A stretch of DNA of 64,000 nucleotides, taken from positions 1 through 64,000 of the forward strand of contig JANYCU010000053.1 of the NCBI GenBank assembly GCA_025360125.1, given 5' to 3'. Under the pieces are notes generated by a model. The model was not told the origin of the DNA, ran no database searches, and was given only the letters and a program-made list of their open reading frames with translations. Position numbers and translations under genes: made by a program. The DNA comes from Armatimonadota bacterium. GTDB lineage: Bacteria > Armatimonadota > Fimbriimonadia > Fimbriimonadales > Fimbriimonadaceae. Below, piece after piece: positions 9,055-18,313 of the stretch (its first letter is position 1; each line of letters opens with the position of its first letter).

Positions 9055-9506
9055 GCGAAAAGAACCTGAAGGTCCTCGTCCTCCATGGACCAAACCTCAA
9101 TATGACGGGCTTCCGCGAGCCAGATGTCTACGGCAAAAAGCCACTCGATGAAATCGATGACGACATCAAGGCCGAGGCGGTTTCCCTTGGGATCGAGGTT
9201 CGCATCTTGCAGTCAAACTCCGAAGGAATCTTAATCGATACCATCCAGGAACACCGACGCTGGGCCGACGGAATCATCATCAATCCCGGTGGCCTCACCC
9301 ACTATTCAATTTCACTTCGCGATGCCTTGGCCGCCGTTCGGCTTCCGGTCGTCGAAGTTCATCTTTCCAATGTTCACGCTCGCGAAGAATTTCGACGCAC
9401 CAGCGTAATCTCCCCCGTCACCGTCGGTCAAATTGTCGGCTTTGGCGGATTCGGCTACCAAATGGCTCTTCGAGCCCTGATTAATTTGCAAACGGAAGTT
9501 GTTTAA
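9051..9506 (+). CDS. aroQ: type II 3-dehydroquinate dehydratase
   Basis: Removes water from 3-dehydroquinate to give 3-dehydroshikimate, the third step of the shikimate pathway; the family is a soluble dodecamer. The 151 residues match the family. Family landmarks are the opening [10 protein letters not shown], Arg22 and Tyr27 in the active-site lid (FREPDVYG), Asn78 in IINPGG and the catalytic His104 in EVHLSN. The ATG overlaps the previous stop by four bases, and the stop is directly followed by the ATG of the M24 peptidase. Pairing of aroQ with a pepQ-like gene, often followed by efp, is common in bacteria; no efp follows here. Confidence 0.96.
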   Translation: MSEKNLKVLVLHGPNLNMTGFREPDVYGKKPLDEIDDDIKAEAVSLGIEVRILQSNSEGILIDTIQEHRRWADGIIINPGGLTHYSISLRDALAAVRLPVVEVHLSNVHAREEFRRTSVISPVTVGQIVGFGGFGYQMALRALINLQTEVV

Positions 9507-10598
9507 ATGAGTACTTTAACCGCCATGAAATCACAAACTCAACGACTGCGCGACGCGATGGCGTCCGCCAATGTCGATGCTGTTCTCATCTCTAGCTCAA
9601 CAAACCTTTTTTGGCTCACGGGCTTTACTGGCTCGTTTGGCTACGTGTTACTGACCGCCAACGAAGCACGCTTTATCACGGACAGCCGGTACACCGTTCA
9701 AGCCAAAGAGCAAGTTCACGGCTTCGACTTGGTTGGTTTCGCCTCGCCAAAGTCAGGCATGCAAGTGCTGAAAGAGTGCATGGACGAAATGGGAATTTCG
9801 ACAGTTGCTTTCGAGTCGGCCTATGTCACTTATGGCCAACTCATGCAGCTTCAAGAGAAGGTCGCGGGGATCGAATTTGTTCCGGTTGGCGACCTGATCG
9901 AAAATCTTCGAATGTTGAAAACACCGTCCGAGATTCAAACGATCAAGGACGCATGTGCGCTGACCGACCAATGCTTCGATCACCTTAAACGGTTGGTTCA
10001 GGTCGGGGTATCTGAGTTCGAAATTCAACTCGAATTAGAATTTTTCTTCCGCCGAAACGGCGCAACCTGTGCCTTCGATCCGATCATCGTGAGTGGAGCA
10101 AATAGTGCTCGTCCTCACGGCAAAGCCACGGAAAAACCACTTGAAGCTGGAGATCTGGTCACGTTCGACTTTGGTGCGAAGATGGGCGGCTACTGTGCCG
10201 ATATGACCCGAACTGTGGTCGTAGGCAAAGCCAGCGAGCGAACTCGCGACATCTATAACCAGGTCCTCAAGGTCCAATTGGCTTGTCTCGACATGATGAA
10301 GCCGGGCGTGATCGCTGGCGACGTCGACGCGAAAGCTCGCGAAATCTTCGACGAAAAAGGCTGGGCTCAGTATTTCGGCCACGGCCTCGGTCACGGTCTC
10401 GGAATTTTGGTTCACGATACCGGTCGCCTTGGCGCTGGCAGTACGACTGTTCTCGAACCTGGCCAAATCTGGACCGTTGAGCCAGGGATTTACTTTGAAG
10501 GCTTCGGCGGCTGTCGAATCGAAGACGACGTATTGGTTACCGAGACTGGCATCGAGATCTTCAACACGACAACGAAGGAATTACTGGAACTGGGGTAG
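9507..10598 (+). CDS. M24 family metallopeptidase (Xaa-Pro dipeptidase/aminopeptidase)
   Basis: A cytosolic two-metal peptidase that cleaves bonds next to proline. The 363 residues contain an N-terminal creatinase-like domain (about 10-135) and the pita-bread catalytic domain (about 145-360). The metal ligands are all present: Asp221 in TFDFGAK, Asp232 in CADMTRT, His296 in GHGLGILVHD, Glu325 in TVEPGIY and Glu339 in RIEDDV. It is the last gene of the glycosyltransferase/UPF0434/aroQ operon, with no spacing from aroQ. Whether it acts on dipeptides (PepQ) or longer peptides (PepP) cannot be read from the sequence. Confidence 0.93.
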   Translation: MSTLTAMKSQTQRLRDAMASANVDAVLISSSTNLFWLTGFTGSFGYVLLTANEARFITDSRYTVQAKEQVHGFDLVGFASPKSGMQVLKECMDEMGISTVAFESAYVTYGQLMQLQEKVAGIEFVPVGDLIENLRMLKTPSEIQTIKDACALTDQCFDHLKRLVQVGVSEFEIQLELEFFFRRNGATCAFDPIIVSGANSARPHGKATEKPLEAGDLVTFDFGAKMGGYCADMTRTVVVGKASERTRDIYNQVLKVQLACLDMMKPGVIAGDVDAKAREIFDEKGWAQYFGHGLGHGLGILVHDTGRLGAGSTTVLEPGQIWTVEPGIYFEGFGGCRIEDDVLVTETGIEIFNTTTKELLELG

Positions 10599-10690
10599 TT
10601 CAAGAGAAGGGGGCGGTACACTGGGAACAGGGGATTATCTCAGTTTTCTGACCCAGATAAGGAAAGTACGGGATTGCTTCAAGCGTCTGA

Positions 10691-11521
10691 ATGTTCATGA
10701 TCACCGCTCTCTTCTTCTCCCTCCTACCCGCGAGCCAATTGACGGCTGGACAAACGGCAATCGAGGCATTGCGAGACGCCGTTATTCGTGCCGAGACGTC
10801 CGAAAAAGCATCAAATGCTTATAAGGCTCTGTTCACGAAACACTGGCCAAGCGATATTGGGTTGGCGAGCAAAGAGTCGAATACGAGTATAGCTTTACAT
10901 TCCGTTTGGGAGGCTTCGCATCGTCCCCAGAAGCACTTCGATAAAAACACTCACTGGCATTGGCGATATGACCCCGTCAAGACCCAACAGTTCGTCGATT
11001 TCTTTCGGAAGCGAACCTCGGTGTCGATCCCCACTTGGTGGCAAAAGACCATTCTTAATACAGAGATGGAGCCTGGCAGAGGTAGTGCATGTTTTGGCCC
11101 GCTCCCTCATGGACAGGCATCAAGCTTTATCGTTCAGAAGGATTCAATCGCGGTCATGTTGAGTGGTCAAAAAGTCGGCTCTTTGCCGTTATCGACCGAG
11201 ATTTTAGCCTTCGACGCTATTCGATGGAAGGATCAAGCCCTAGTCGTCGTTATTCCCTTGGGTGGACCAGGAAAACTCTACTTGTTTGGTCCAGACGCCA
11301 AAACCATCGTTTGGCGGACCGATGTTTGGGCGACGGGCCGATGGACCGTAAATGGTGTTGTTATCGAGATGGTATCACTAGTTCTGAACGGAGATTCGGT
11401 CGCTGTTTTCGGAGAGGCAGGAACCGCCTATGCAGAATCCTTCAACGCCACTACCGGCAAGTCAATCTTTCGTTTTAACACGAGTTATTGGCAGAATTGG
11501 TCCGAGTCTTGGAAGCGGTGA
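10691..11521 (+). CDS. secreted protein of unknown function
   Basis: A 276-residue protein with a hydrophobic N-terminus resembling a signal peptide (about residues 1-20, ending near LTAGQT). The first half is mixed helix. The second half (about 150-276) has repeated strands with W, G and D spacing, such as KLYLFGPDAKTIVW and KSIFRFNTSYW, recalling PQQ or beta-propeller blades. I do not recognise the family. It stands alone behind a gap of 92 bases. ATG at 10691 or 10697 are both possible starts. Confidence 0.6.
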   Translation: MFMITALFFSLLPASQLTAGQTAIEALRDAVIRAETSEKASNAYKALFTKHWPSDIGLASKESNTSIALHSVWEASHRPQKHFDKNTHWHWRYDPVKTQQFVDFFRKRTSVSIPTWWQKTILNTEMEPGRGSACFGPLPHGQASSFIVQKDSIAVMLSGQKVGSLPLSTEILAFDAIRWKDQALVVVIPLGGPGKLYLFGPDAKTIVWRTDVWATGRWTVNGVVIEMVSLVLNGDSVAVFGEAGTAYAESFNATTGKSIFRFNTSYWQNWSESWKR

Positions 11522-11588
11522 TTATGGCGAGCCAGTTGAAACTCGATTTCTGACCTTGCGAATTGGGTTCAAGGGGCAAGGGCACAGT

Positions 11589-11619
11589 GGCACCTGCCAG
11601 CATTTTCGATGCAGGTGTC
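11589..11619. terminator. hairpin between convergent genes
   Basis: GGCACCTGC (11589-11597) pairs with GCAGGTGTC (11611-11619) around a 13-base loop between two converging genes. There is no clear U-run on either side, so it may be a weak or Rho-assisted terminator. Confidence 0.35.
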
Positions 11620-11651
11620 GAGAGTAAAAGTACCGAATGGGAGAACCATTA

Positions 11652-12266
11652 CTAGTTCGCTTGAGGAAGAGGCACCGCTTCCCGCACGACTTCGATAAAC
11701 AGGTGCGGTGGGTCGTCAGCATAAACTTCGGGATGTAAGTCTCGAAGATTCATCCACTTACGTATATCCTCGTTATGCTGCATCGCCTCCGTACGTGCTC
11801 GCGGGTCCTCAATGTCTTGCCATCTCAATTCTTTCTGGTCGTTGGGCCAAATACGGTGGACGTTCTCTTTCGGCACGACCTCTTTGCCAAACTTCCTGCC
11901 TGGATTCAGTCGCGGACCAACCATTCGCAATGCGGTCAACATCGCCATCGATCGGCAGAGCCGATAATGAGTTGACCGAACTCGCTCAGTAAGGTACTTG
12001 TTTTGTCGAGAGTTATGAGTATTCACGGGCAAATTTTCGAGCTGGTACATTGCGACAAGGTTTTGGGTGTGAGCCGTAAGCACCTGTTCGATCATCACTT
12101 GCTCCATCGGGTCGCGATTCTCGTAATCCATTCGCTGAGCCAAGAGGTCCACTTCTGCAAGGATTCGGTCAACCGCCTCTGGTTCCAGAGCCAATGCCCT
12201 CAACGAACAATTCCGCACTTCTGCGGCGAATGACCTAACTCGGACGGGTTGAATTTTTCGCTTCAT
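11652..12266 (-). CDS. unknown protein, second gene of a paired cassette
   Basis: A 204-residue soluble, mostly helical and basic protein. After an Arg-rich start (MKRKIQPVRVRSF) come helices containing DRILAEVD, a DPMEQVMIEQV segment (about 55-65), a segment with TERVRSTHYRL (about 95-105) and a Pro/Arg-rich stretch with GPRLNPGRKF. From memory, proteins with this order of motifs are common in Planctomycetes and Actinobacteria next to a short protein resembling the gene at 12347-12649; their role is unknown. The ATG at 12266 is preferred to a TTG seven codons upstream. It lies 80 bases after its partner on the same strand. Confidence 0.6.
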   Translation of the reverse strand: MKRKIQPVRVRSFAAEVRNCSLRALALEPEAVDRILAEVDLLAQRMDYENRDPMEQVMIEQVLTAHTQNLVAMYQLENLPVNTHNSRQNKYLTERVRSTHYRLCRSMAMLTALRMVGPRLNPGRKFGKEVVPKENVHRIWPNDQKELRWQDIEDPRARTEAMQHNEDIRKWMNLRDLHPEVYADDPPHLFIEVVREAVPLPQAN

Positions 12267-12346
12267 TAAATAAAAAATGGTGGCCAAGCACTATCGAATA
12301 ATTCGCCTCCTCGGCGACCATGGGGAACGCTTGGTATAGATACAAA

Positions 12347-12649
12347 CTAGTCAATTCGTTGCTTTTGGCGCTTCTGCCATTTACCTTGGTTCTCATGAAA
12401 TCCCAAGTCGGTCATGACCGAGGTAACTTGGTCCGAGATCATAGCTTTCAGTTCCGCCATCATTTGATCTGATTTTCGGTCGAGAGCATTCATCGCCGAA
12501 GCTTTCGCTACGTCTTGCTTCCAAACGGCAATCCGGTCTGCCTCCGCTTGCGCAAGAGGACCTTTTCCAAGACACTTACACTCCCTTTTGCCATTGGCCC
12601 TGCGGGTGATATAAAAATAGGTTCCAGAACGTTCCTTTCGCCAAGGCAC
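12347..12649 (-). CDS. small basic protein, first gene of a paired cassette
   Basis: A 100-residue protein. The N-terminal 30 residues form a short strand-rich module with YFYITRRANGKRECKCLGKGP, a pattern (Y-Y/F-x-x-R-R...G-K/R...Y/C-x-G-x-G-P) reminiscent of DNA- or RNA-binding beta hairpins and seen in many short proteins of unknown role. The rest is helical and ends KWQKRQKQRID. It starts with GTG at 12649, with no ribosome binding site and AT-rich DNA directly before it, so its mRNA may be leaderless. A perfect 14 bp palindrome sits eight bases upstream. Confidence 0.6.
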   Translation of the reverse strand: MPWRKERSGTYFYITRRANGKRECKCLGKGPLAQAEADRIAVWKQDVAKASAMNALDRKSDQMMAELKAMISDQVTSVMTDLGFHENQGKWQKRQKQRID

Positions 12650-12656
12650 ATTAATA

Positions 12657-12670
12657 TAGACGTACGTCTA
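12657..12670. promoter_or_regulatory. 14 bp perfect palindrome upstream of the paired cassette
   Basis: TAGACGTACGTCTA is a perfect palindrome ending eight bases before the GTG of the gene at 12649, embedded in AT-rich DNA (on the minus strand it runs into TATTAAT). This is a suitable place for an operator read by a dimeric regulator. The palindrome is seen; the regulatory role is inference. Confidence 0.45.
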
Positions 12671-12780
12671 CTAAAATATGTTTCAAAAATCCGTGAGAAA
12701 TCGATAGAAATCAACTGACCTTGATAGGAATGCCCTTGCCTCGACCCAACAGAAAACCTTTTCGGCAAACCACGAACGAG

Positions 12781-15603
12781 CTACTCGTCTTTGCGATCAC
12801 GCTTTTTCGCCAGTAATGCCCCTGCCGTACTGGAACTTCCAGGTACCTTCGGCTTTTCTGGCTCAGTCGGCTCAGACTCCGGCTTGGCCATCGTGTCCTT
12901 AGGCGTCAATATTCCATCAGGCAAAACCGAAGGTCCGGTTTGCAACTTCTTTTGTGTCTGAACCCGTTGCTTTGCTCGGTGCAAGCCCTGCAAAGCCGGA
13001 CCAGCATCGGGCCTGGCTGTCTTCTTTCTGGACCGAAAGAGTTCTGTCATCGGCACCACAATTCGCCGGGTGGCGATGTCAAACGGCAAAACCATCATCG
13101 CAAGGAAAATAAAGAACGCCCATACTTCGGTAAACGACTTGCCCTGCAGCTCAACCGGGCGGAAAATCTCTGCGGGCTTGGTGACGAGTTTGCCTTTAGT
13201 CGAGGATGCGGTCTCTTTCAACAATGCCGTGTTAGGACGGAAAATTCGATATTCAGCTGGATAAGAAACCGAAGCTCCCGCGGTTTGCACCCTTGCCCCG
13301 CCCTTTCCATCGCTTTCAACCACACTTACGATGTAACTGCCGACACTTGTTGTCTCAAATTCAGATTCGTAAATGCCCGGTCCCGTCTGGTTCAAAATTA
13401 AGTCTTTGCTCGTGCCATCTGGCGCCCCAATTCGCACTGGAGTTTCGGGCGCATTGAGTGGATTCCCATTTGGATCGCGGGCGGTCACAACTAACTTTGC
13501 CTTGCCTGCCTCTTGTTTCACATCGATTTGGTAGTTATTGCGAGGGGCCTGACGTCCGATTGATCGCACCAACTGGGCCCAAAAAGGTCCAAACTGGGGC
13601 CAACTAACCCACTGGCTCGCCCATTTCGACTTGGCGTCGCTGGTGAAAGCAAAAGTCGAAGCCAAGCCGTTTCGCCCGGTCATCAAGAGGGGATCATCTT
13701 TCTTCGTTCTGAGAATGGTCTTGGCGAGAGGTTTGGATTCAGCCAAGCAGTAGGCCAAAAGCGGTGGGCATCCCCCATCAAAGATTCCCCGAATAGCGTC
13801 GTCGAGTTGAGTGATCTTGGGGATGAATGCCCCTTCTTCAATGGCGCTGCGGCTCATGACCGCCGTGTCTTGAGTAAAGATCGCTGGTAGCTGAGAGCCT
13901 TTAAGGGCTAAATAGAATCGCCCACCACCGATTGCCGCAAGTTTCTTAAGGTTCGGAACGTCCTTTCCGTCGCCGATTGCGACCACCGAAGTCGTAATCT
14001 TTTCCGCGCGCATTGCCATCGCCGTATCGAAAACCGTATCCCAGTCGGTCGAGTCGTTGCCATCGGCGAGAAGGACAAAGTGCCGAGTCTTTGATGGCTC
14101 CGGTCTCAAGATTTCGAATGCCCTCGTGATCGATGGGCGAATGTAGATCCCGCCTCCGTTGACCGCAAGTTTTCGCGCTCCGATAATCGCTGATTCTTTG
14201 TTGTCTGCCGACTGCATCGGCACGTAGAGGTCCACGCCGTCGCTACTCCCAGCCACCCCTACGCGGTCCATCGGTCCGAGCATTTTGATCGTTTCTTCAG
14301 CTGCACGGGAGGCAAGCTGAATCTTTTGTTGTCCGTCTTCAACCATTCCCATGCTGCCCGAACAGTCGGCCATGATGAGCACTGAAGCCCCTGCCAGAGA
14401 TTTCTTCTGTCGAATGTTGAGGTCAACTGGCAAAGCGTCAATAACGTTCGTTCCGTACCACCCGCCGGGCAGAAATGAGTCTTCTCCACCGATCATTGCC
14501 AGGCCGATTCCGCTGTCTTTGCTCGCGGTAACGATCGCATTGCGAATCGCATCTGGCACGTTCGACGCGTTGATGTCGTTTAAGATGATGCTGTCGTAAC
14601 TCTGATATTGCTCGGGCCGAGTCGGGAGTCCGTTCGGGCCGACAAGGTCAACTGAAATGCTGTTTCGTTCAAGTGCGGTTGCCAACGCCCGATCGGAGGG
14701 GTTATTCTGCGCAATAAGGATCTTTGGCCGACCCTTCACGTTGATGAATCCGGTTCCAACGTTATTCCGCAGATCTGTGTCGCCATTTGCCTCGATGGTG
14801 GCCCGGTACCGGAGTAAGCCGATTTGTTTGATCAATTGCGGAAAGATGATCGAGTTTCGACCTTCGTCGAGGCTGACCAGCCGTTCGGCGACAACAACAC
14901 CGTCGCGATCAAGTCGAACTTTGGCTGTTTTGATGCCGTGTGCATCAATGTTGACCTTTAAGTCAAAAGGTTGACCTTCGCGGCCTGAGTCCGGGGTTTC
15001 AAGCGATGAGACTAAGGCTTCGGCCGCCTTTTCGGTCTTTCCAAGGCCAACAACATCAATGCTGATGTTATCAAGGGCGGCAACTTGAGCTGCGCCGCGA
15101 AGATCGCCTTGGGTTTCATTGCCGTCCGAGAGCAACACAATACGCTTAGCCTTACCTTCCGGAAAGGTTGCCGAAGCCAACCGGACAGCACCCGCAATAT
15201 CAGTGACCGAACCTACAACGCGAGATTCGATTCGCTTGATCGAACGCCTTCCTCCGGGTGATGATTCAATCGCTGCCGTTCCACCAAAAACCACGATGGC
15301 CGCTTGGTCCGAGTCCGGCATTTTCGAAACCGCTTCTTCGATAAATGCTTCCTGGTTTCGCTGGTCATAATCTCGAATCGAATCGCTGCGGTCAACCAAA
15401 AATACCGTGCAAGTGCCTTTATTACCCCGATACATTTCCGGGCCCGTCAAGGCAAAGACGAGAAGGGAAGAGATGAGGCTGCGAAGGATAAACGCGCGGA
15501 TTTTACGCCGTTTGGCCATTCCCTGAACCTGCGAGAACGACCAGAACAGCCCAATGAAAATTGGAATGAGCAATAAGAAAAAGTTGGGGTTCGTAAATCT
15601 CAT
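12781..15603 (-). CDS. large membrane protein with two VWA domains and an amidotransferase-like middle
   Basis: A 940-residue protein and the last gene of the operon. Two hydrophobic helices (about residues 8-22 and 38-54) precede a first VWA domain with MIDAS-like DRSDS at 71-75. The middle (about 290-395) resembles a class I glutamine-amidotransferase fold (IGGEDSFLPGGW) as in other membrane VWA proteins; no catalytic Cys is evident. A second VWA domain has the MIDAS DCSGS at 413-417. A last membrane helix lies near 840-860, followed by a charged cytosolic tail rich in Lys, Glu and Pro. Such proteins accompany MoxR and DUF58 in envelope-related operons. The start is one base beyond the stop of the preceding VWA gene, so the two are translationally coupled. 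Confidence 0.85.
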   Translation of the reverse strand: MRFTNPNFFLLLIPIFIGLFWSFSQVQGMAKRRKIRAFILRSLISSLLVFALTGPEMYRGNKGTCTVFLVDRSDSIRDYDQRNQEAFIEEAVSKMPDSDQAAIVVFGGTAAIESSPGGRRSIKRIESRVVGSVTDIAGAVRLASATFPEGKAKRIVLLSDGNETQGDLRGAAQVAALDNISIDVVGLGKTEKAAEALVSSLETPDSGREGQPFDLKVNIDAHGIKTAKVRLDRDGVVVAERLVSLDEGRNSIIFPQLIKQIGLLRYRATIEANGDTDLRNNVGTGFINVKGRPKILIAQNNPSDRALATALERNSISVDLVGPNGLPTRPEQYQSYDSIILNDINASNVPDAIRNAIVTASKDSGIGLAMIGGEDSFLPGGWYGTNVIDALPVDLNIRQKKSLAGASVLIMADCSGSMGMVEDGQQKIQLASRAAEETIKMLGPMDRVGVAGSSDGVDLYVPMQSADNKESAIIGARKLAVNGGGIYIRPSITRAFEILRPEPSKTRHFVLLADGNDSTDWDTVFDTAMAMRAEKITTSVVAIGDGKDVPNLKKLAAIGGGRFYLALKGSQLPAIFTQDTAVMSRSAIEEGAFIPKITQLDDAIRGIFDGGCPPLLAYCLAESKPLAKTILRTKKDDPLLMTGRNGLASTFAFTSDAKSKWASQWVSWPQFGPFWAQLVRSIGRQAPRNNYQIDVKQEAGKAKLVVTARDPNGNPLNAPETPVRIGAPDGTSKDLILNQTGPGIYESEFETTSVGSYIVSVVESDGKGGARVQTAGASVSYPAEYRIFRPNTALLKETASSTKGKLVTKPAEIFRPVELQGKSFTEVWAFFIFLAMMVLPFDIATRRIVVPMTELFRSRKKTARPDAGPALQGLHRAKQRVQTQKKLQTGPSVLPDGILTPKDTMAKPESEPTEPEKPKVPGSSSTAGALLAKKRDRKDE

Positions 15604-17418
15604 TTAGCTCTTTCTCGAATAAACCCACCACTCAAATGCCAAGAAGGCAAGGCAGAAAAGGACGAAAATTCTCCAATAGTCCTGGAGGCGAAACGGGGTT
15701 TGAAGGGCTTTCACTTTTGCCGATCCAAAAATGAGCTCGGGCTTCGGCGCGATGTTGCTTTCGTATTCGCTCTTGAGATTCACCAAAACATTACTCTTGG
15801 CTCCCTTCACCGTCGCCTGGTATTTGCCTGCAAAAGTAATGTCTCGCCAAATCGCTTGGCCATCCTTCGACGGTACCGACTGCTGATAACCATTCGGACC
15901 CGAAATCGAGACATCATTGGCCGAGCGGAAGGCAAAAGATGTGCCTGCCCGTGTGACGATATCCTTACCCGACGATTCTTTCGCGATGAAGTCGAGGATG
16001 TTGGCGATGAAGATGGGAAAGCCAACCTGAAGCGGGAAATCGCTCTCGAGCAGGTTAAACGCCACGGCAATTTTTTTGGTCTCCCCATCATCAGCCACTA
16101 CAATGGGGCCCAGGTTCGAGTCCACCAGGGTTTTCGCTCCCTCGAATGGCTTCAGAACGGACCCATTCTCGATGTAAATTGAATTGAAATCAACTCCTTT
16201 CGTGAGAGGAGCTTGGGTGATGTCGGTTATTTTCGGACCCGAAATTTTCCCGCTCGTTGTGGCGCCGCTTGCCTCTGAACCTTGGCCAAATGAAACAACT
16301 GCTCGGCTGCTGACTGGCTGAGGTTTGACTCCGTCAAAAATGATGAGATCAAATTTTGAAACAGTGCCGCGTTCCGAATTGGGCAACGTATCTGTTCGGT
16401 CCAGCGTGACCCGTGGGTCAAGCAAAAGTGCCCGTTCCAAAAACGGATTCCCCTTAGAGACTAAAAGCGTGCTTATTGCCGCGTTAGGGTCAGCCGAGGC
16501 ATACAACTCGTTATCGGCGGCCAACATGTCGTCCTTGCTTTCAATCTTGGCGTGAAGGATGTGAGCGGAAGCCGGGGCCAGGCATGAAACGCCCGCTGTC
16601 TTAAGCGACTGGATCGTTTGCTTGGTCGAATAAATCAGCTTGTCGTCCGCAAAAACTTCGATCGTTGCATCCGCTCGGTTGAATCCGTAATTCTTCACTC
16701 CGCAAAAGACTTCGTTTCCACGAGACGTTTTGGCCGAACCTAATGCGGTGACCGCGAGGTTTTCCTGTCGAGTACCCATGCTTTTATAGACAACGGAAGC
16801 TTTACCGGGCGAAAAGTTTTCGATTTTCGGAAAGCAGCCATCCGAAATAACGAGGATTCGGGCCGAGTCAAGAGAACTAACCAGAGCCGATGCGAGGCGA
16901 AGAGCTTCACCCATGTTCCCCTCTTCGTCGGTCGCATGCAGTTTTTCAAGGGCATTTCGTTGTTTGGCTGGGTCGTTACTCAACGAAAATGCGACGCGTG
17001 GGATCGCGCCCGCCTCGATGAGGGCAAATCGGTCAGTGGGCTTGCTCGTGTTGATCGCGGATCGAACGATGTCAACCGCTGCATCAAACCGGGAAGGCGA
17101 CATATCTGTGGCTCGCATCGAGGCCGAAGTATCCAAAACGATAACGGTTGTCTCGCCCAACAATCCTTCCTGCCGAACCTGAGGTTGGGCAAACGCAAAG
17201 CACAACAGCGAAGCAATGATCAACTGGAGAATCATCAGCCAATTGAATCGCAGCTTTTGAAAGAGACTGTTGGCCCGGACTTCCTCGGTATGCTCCGGCC
17301 ATAAAAATGTGGCGGGAATGCGAAGGTCTTGCCTGCGCATTCGCAACAAATAAAGCGCGACAATGATGCCGCTCAAAGGCAGAATCCAAAGTAAATGCGA
17401 TGGGCCCTGAAGATTCAT
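15604..17418 (-). CDS. BatA-type membrane protein with VWA domain
   Basis: A 604-residue protein with the N-terminal aerotolerance (BatA) domain: helix about 9-25, RRQDLRIPATFLW, then helix about 60-77. A VWA domain follows with the MIDAS motif DTSAS at 96-100. The centre, to about 560, is extracytoplasmic and strand-rich, and a final membrane helix lies near residues 580-600. The ATG at 17418 overlaps the stop of the DUF58 gene as ATGA and is preferred to the ATG three codons upstream. It is probably a membrane scaffold whose metal site is addressed by the MoxR ATPase; that role is family knowledge, not shown here. Confidence 0.87.
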   Translation of the reverse strand: MNLQGPSHLLWILPLSGIIVALYLLRMRRQDLRIPATFLWPEHTEEVRANSLFQKLRFNWLMILQLIIASLLCFAFAQPQVRQEGLLGETTVIVLDTSASMRATDMSPSRFDAAVDIVRSAINTSKPTDRFALIEAGAIPRVAFSLSNDPAKQRNALEKLHATDEEGNMGEALRLASALVSSLDSARILVISDGCFPKIENFSPGKASVVYKSMGTRQENLAVTALGSAKTSRGNEVFCGVKNYGFNRADATIEVFADDKLIYSTKQTIQSLKTAGVSCLAPASAHILHAKIESKDDMLAADNELYASADPNAAISTLLVSKGNPFLERALLLDPRVTLDRTDTLPNSERGTVSKFDLIIFDGVKPQPVSSRAVVSFGQGSEASGATTSGKISGPKITDITQAPLTKGVDFNSIYIENGSVLKPFEGAKTLVDSNLGPIVVADDGETKKIAVAFNLLESDFPLQVGFPIFIANILDFIAKESSGKDIVTRAGTSFAFRSANDVSISGPNGYQQSVPSKDGQAIWRDITFAGKYQATVKGAKSNVLVNLKSEYESNIAPKPELIFGSAKVKALQTPFRLQDYWRIFVLFCLAFLAFEWWVYSRKS

Positions 17419-18302
17419 TGCAACCATCTCGCAGGTTTAAGCTTCTTCAGCATCACCTCTTCCAGCGAATCCGATGTTCGAATGACAAGGTGGTGCCCCC
17501 CTGTCCGACTAGTTGCTTCGGCAACGGCAATGATATGGGATTCAAGACTTCGTCGATAATGAAGCAACGTATCTCGGTTGATCGTAATTTCGGTGCTAGC
17601 TCCCCCTTCCGAATCAACCAATCTCAGGTCGCCTTCTAAATCGGGGTCAATTTCAAAATCACTGAGGATTTGTGCGTGCCAAACCTCAAAACCGCGACCG
17701 CCAAGTGCTCTGATTGTGGCTGGAAGTGCAGGATCTAACCCATCGCTAATCAACACCAAAATTCCACTTCGGAGATTGGACTTGAGGAGAGAGCGTAAAG
17801 AGTCACAAAGCGATTCTTCACTCTGCTCCTCACTTTGGCGAAGGATCGCATCCATTAAGCGGTATGCCGATGAACGACCTCGCATGATAGATGAAGGTGG
17901 TTGCTTGGCACCAATTGCTTTCAGCCGAACGCCGTCGCCGCCAACAAGGGCAACGTAACCAAATGCCATTGCATATCGTTGGGCAACCGAAAGCTTTGTA
18001 GGTTCACCAAAGTTCATGCTCGGTGAACAGTCAAGACAAACGTACAGCACGATGTCTTCTTCATCCTGGTAAGTTCGAATGACTGGCGTGTCGAGACGGG
18101 CAAGGACGTTCCAATCCAAATGCCTTAGGTCGTCTCCATCGGAATAATTGCGAAAGTCCGCAAACTCAATCGAGACACCCTTTTGTTTACTAATACGTTC
18201 ACCCTTTGATGAACCTCGATACGCTCGATTGGGTCGGAGACGAAGGGTCTCAAGAGTCCTTAGCTCCCGAGGCTCAAGAAGTCCGGATGAGTCGACTGCC
18301 AT
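17415..18302 (-). CDS. DUF58 domain protein
   Basis: A 295-residue cytosolic protein of the DUF58 family, a VWA-like fold that regularly accompanies MoxR. The hallmark segment, roughly residues 45-85, contains FADFRNYSDGDDLRHLDWN followed by ARLDTPVIRTYQDEED, and then a degenerate MIDAS-like LDCSPSM. No membrane segment is visible. It starts 11 bases after the MoxR stop and overlaps the BatA-type gene by four bases. Confidence 0.93.
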   Translation of the reverse strand: MAVDSSGLLEPRELRTLETLRLRPNRAYRGSSKGERISKQKGVSIEFADFRNYSDGDDLRHLDWNVLARLDTPVIRTYQDEEDIVLYVCLDCSPSMNFGEPTKLSVAQRYAMAFGYVALVGGDGVRLKAIGAKQPPSSIMRGRSSAYRLMDAILRQSEEQSEESLCDSLRSLLKSNLRSGILVLISDGLDPALPATIRALGGRGFEVWHAQILSDFEIDPDLEGDLRLVDSEGGASTEITINRDTLLHYRRSLESHIIAVAEATSRTGGHHLVIRTSDSLEEVMLKKLKPARWLQ

Positions 18303-18313
18303 GTTCTGTGACG

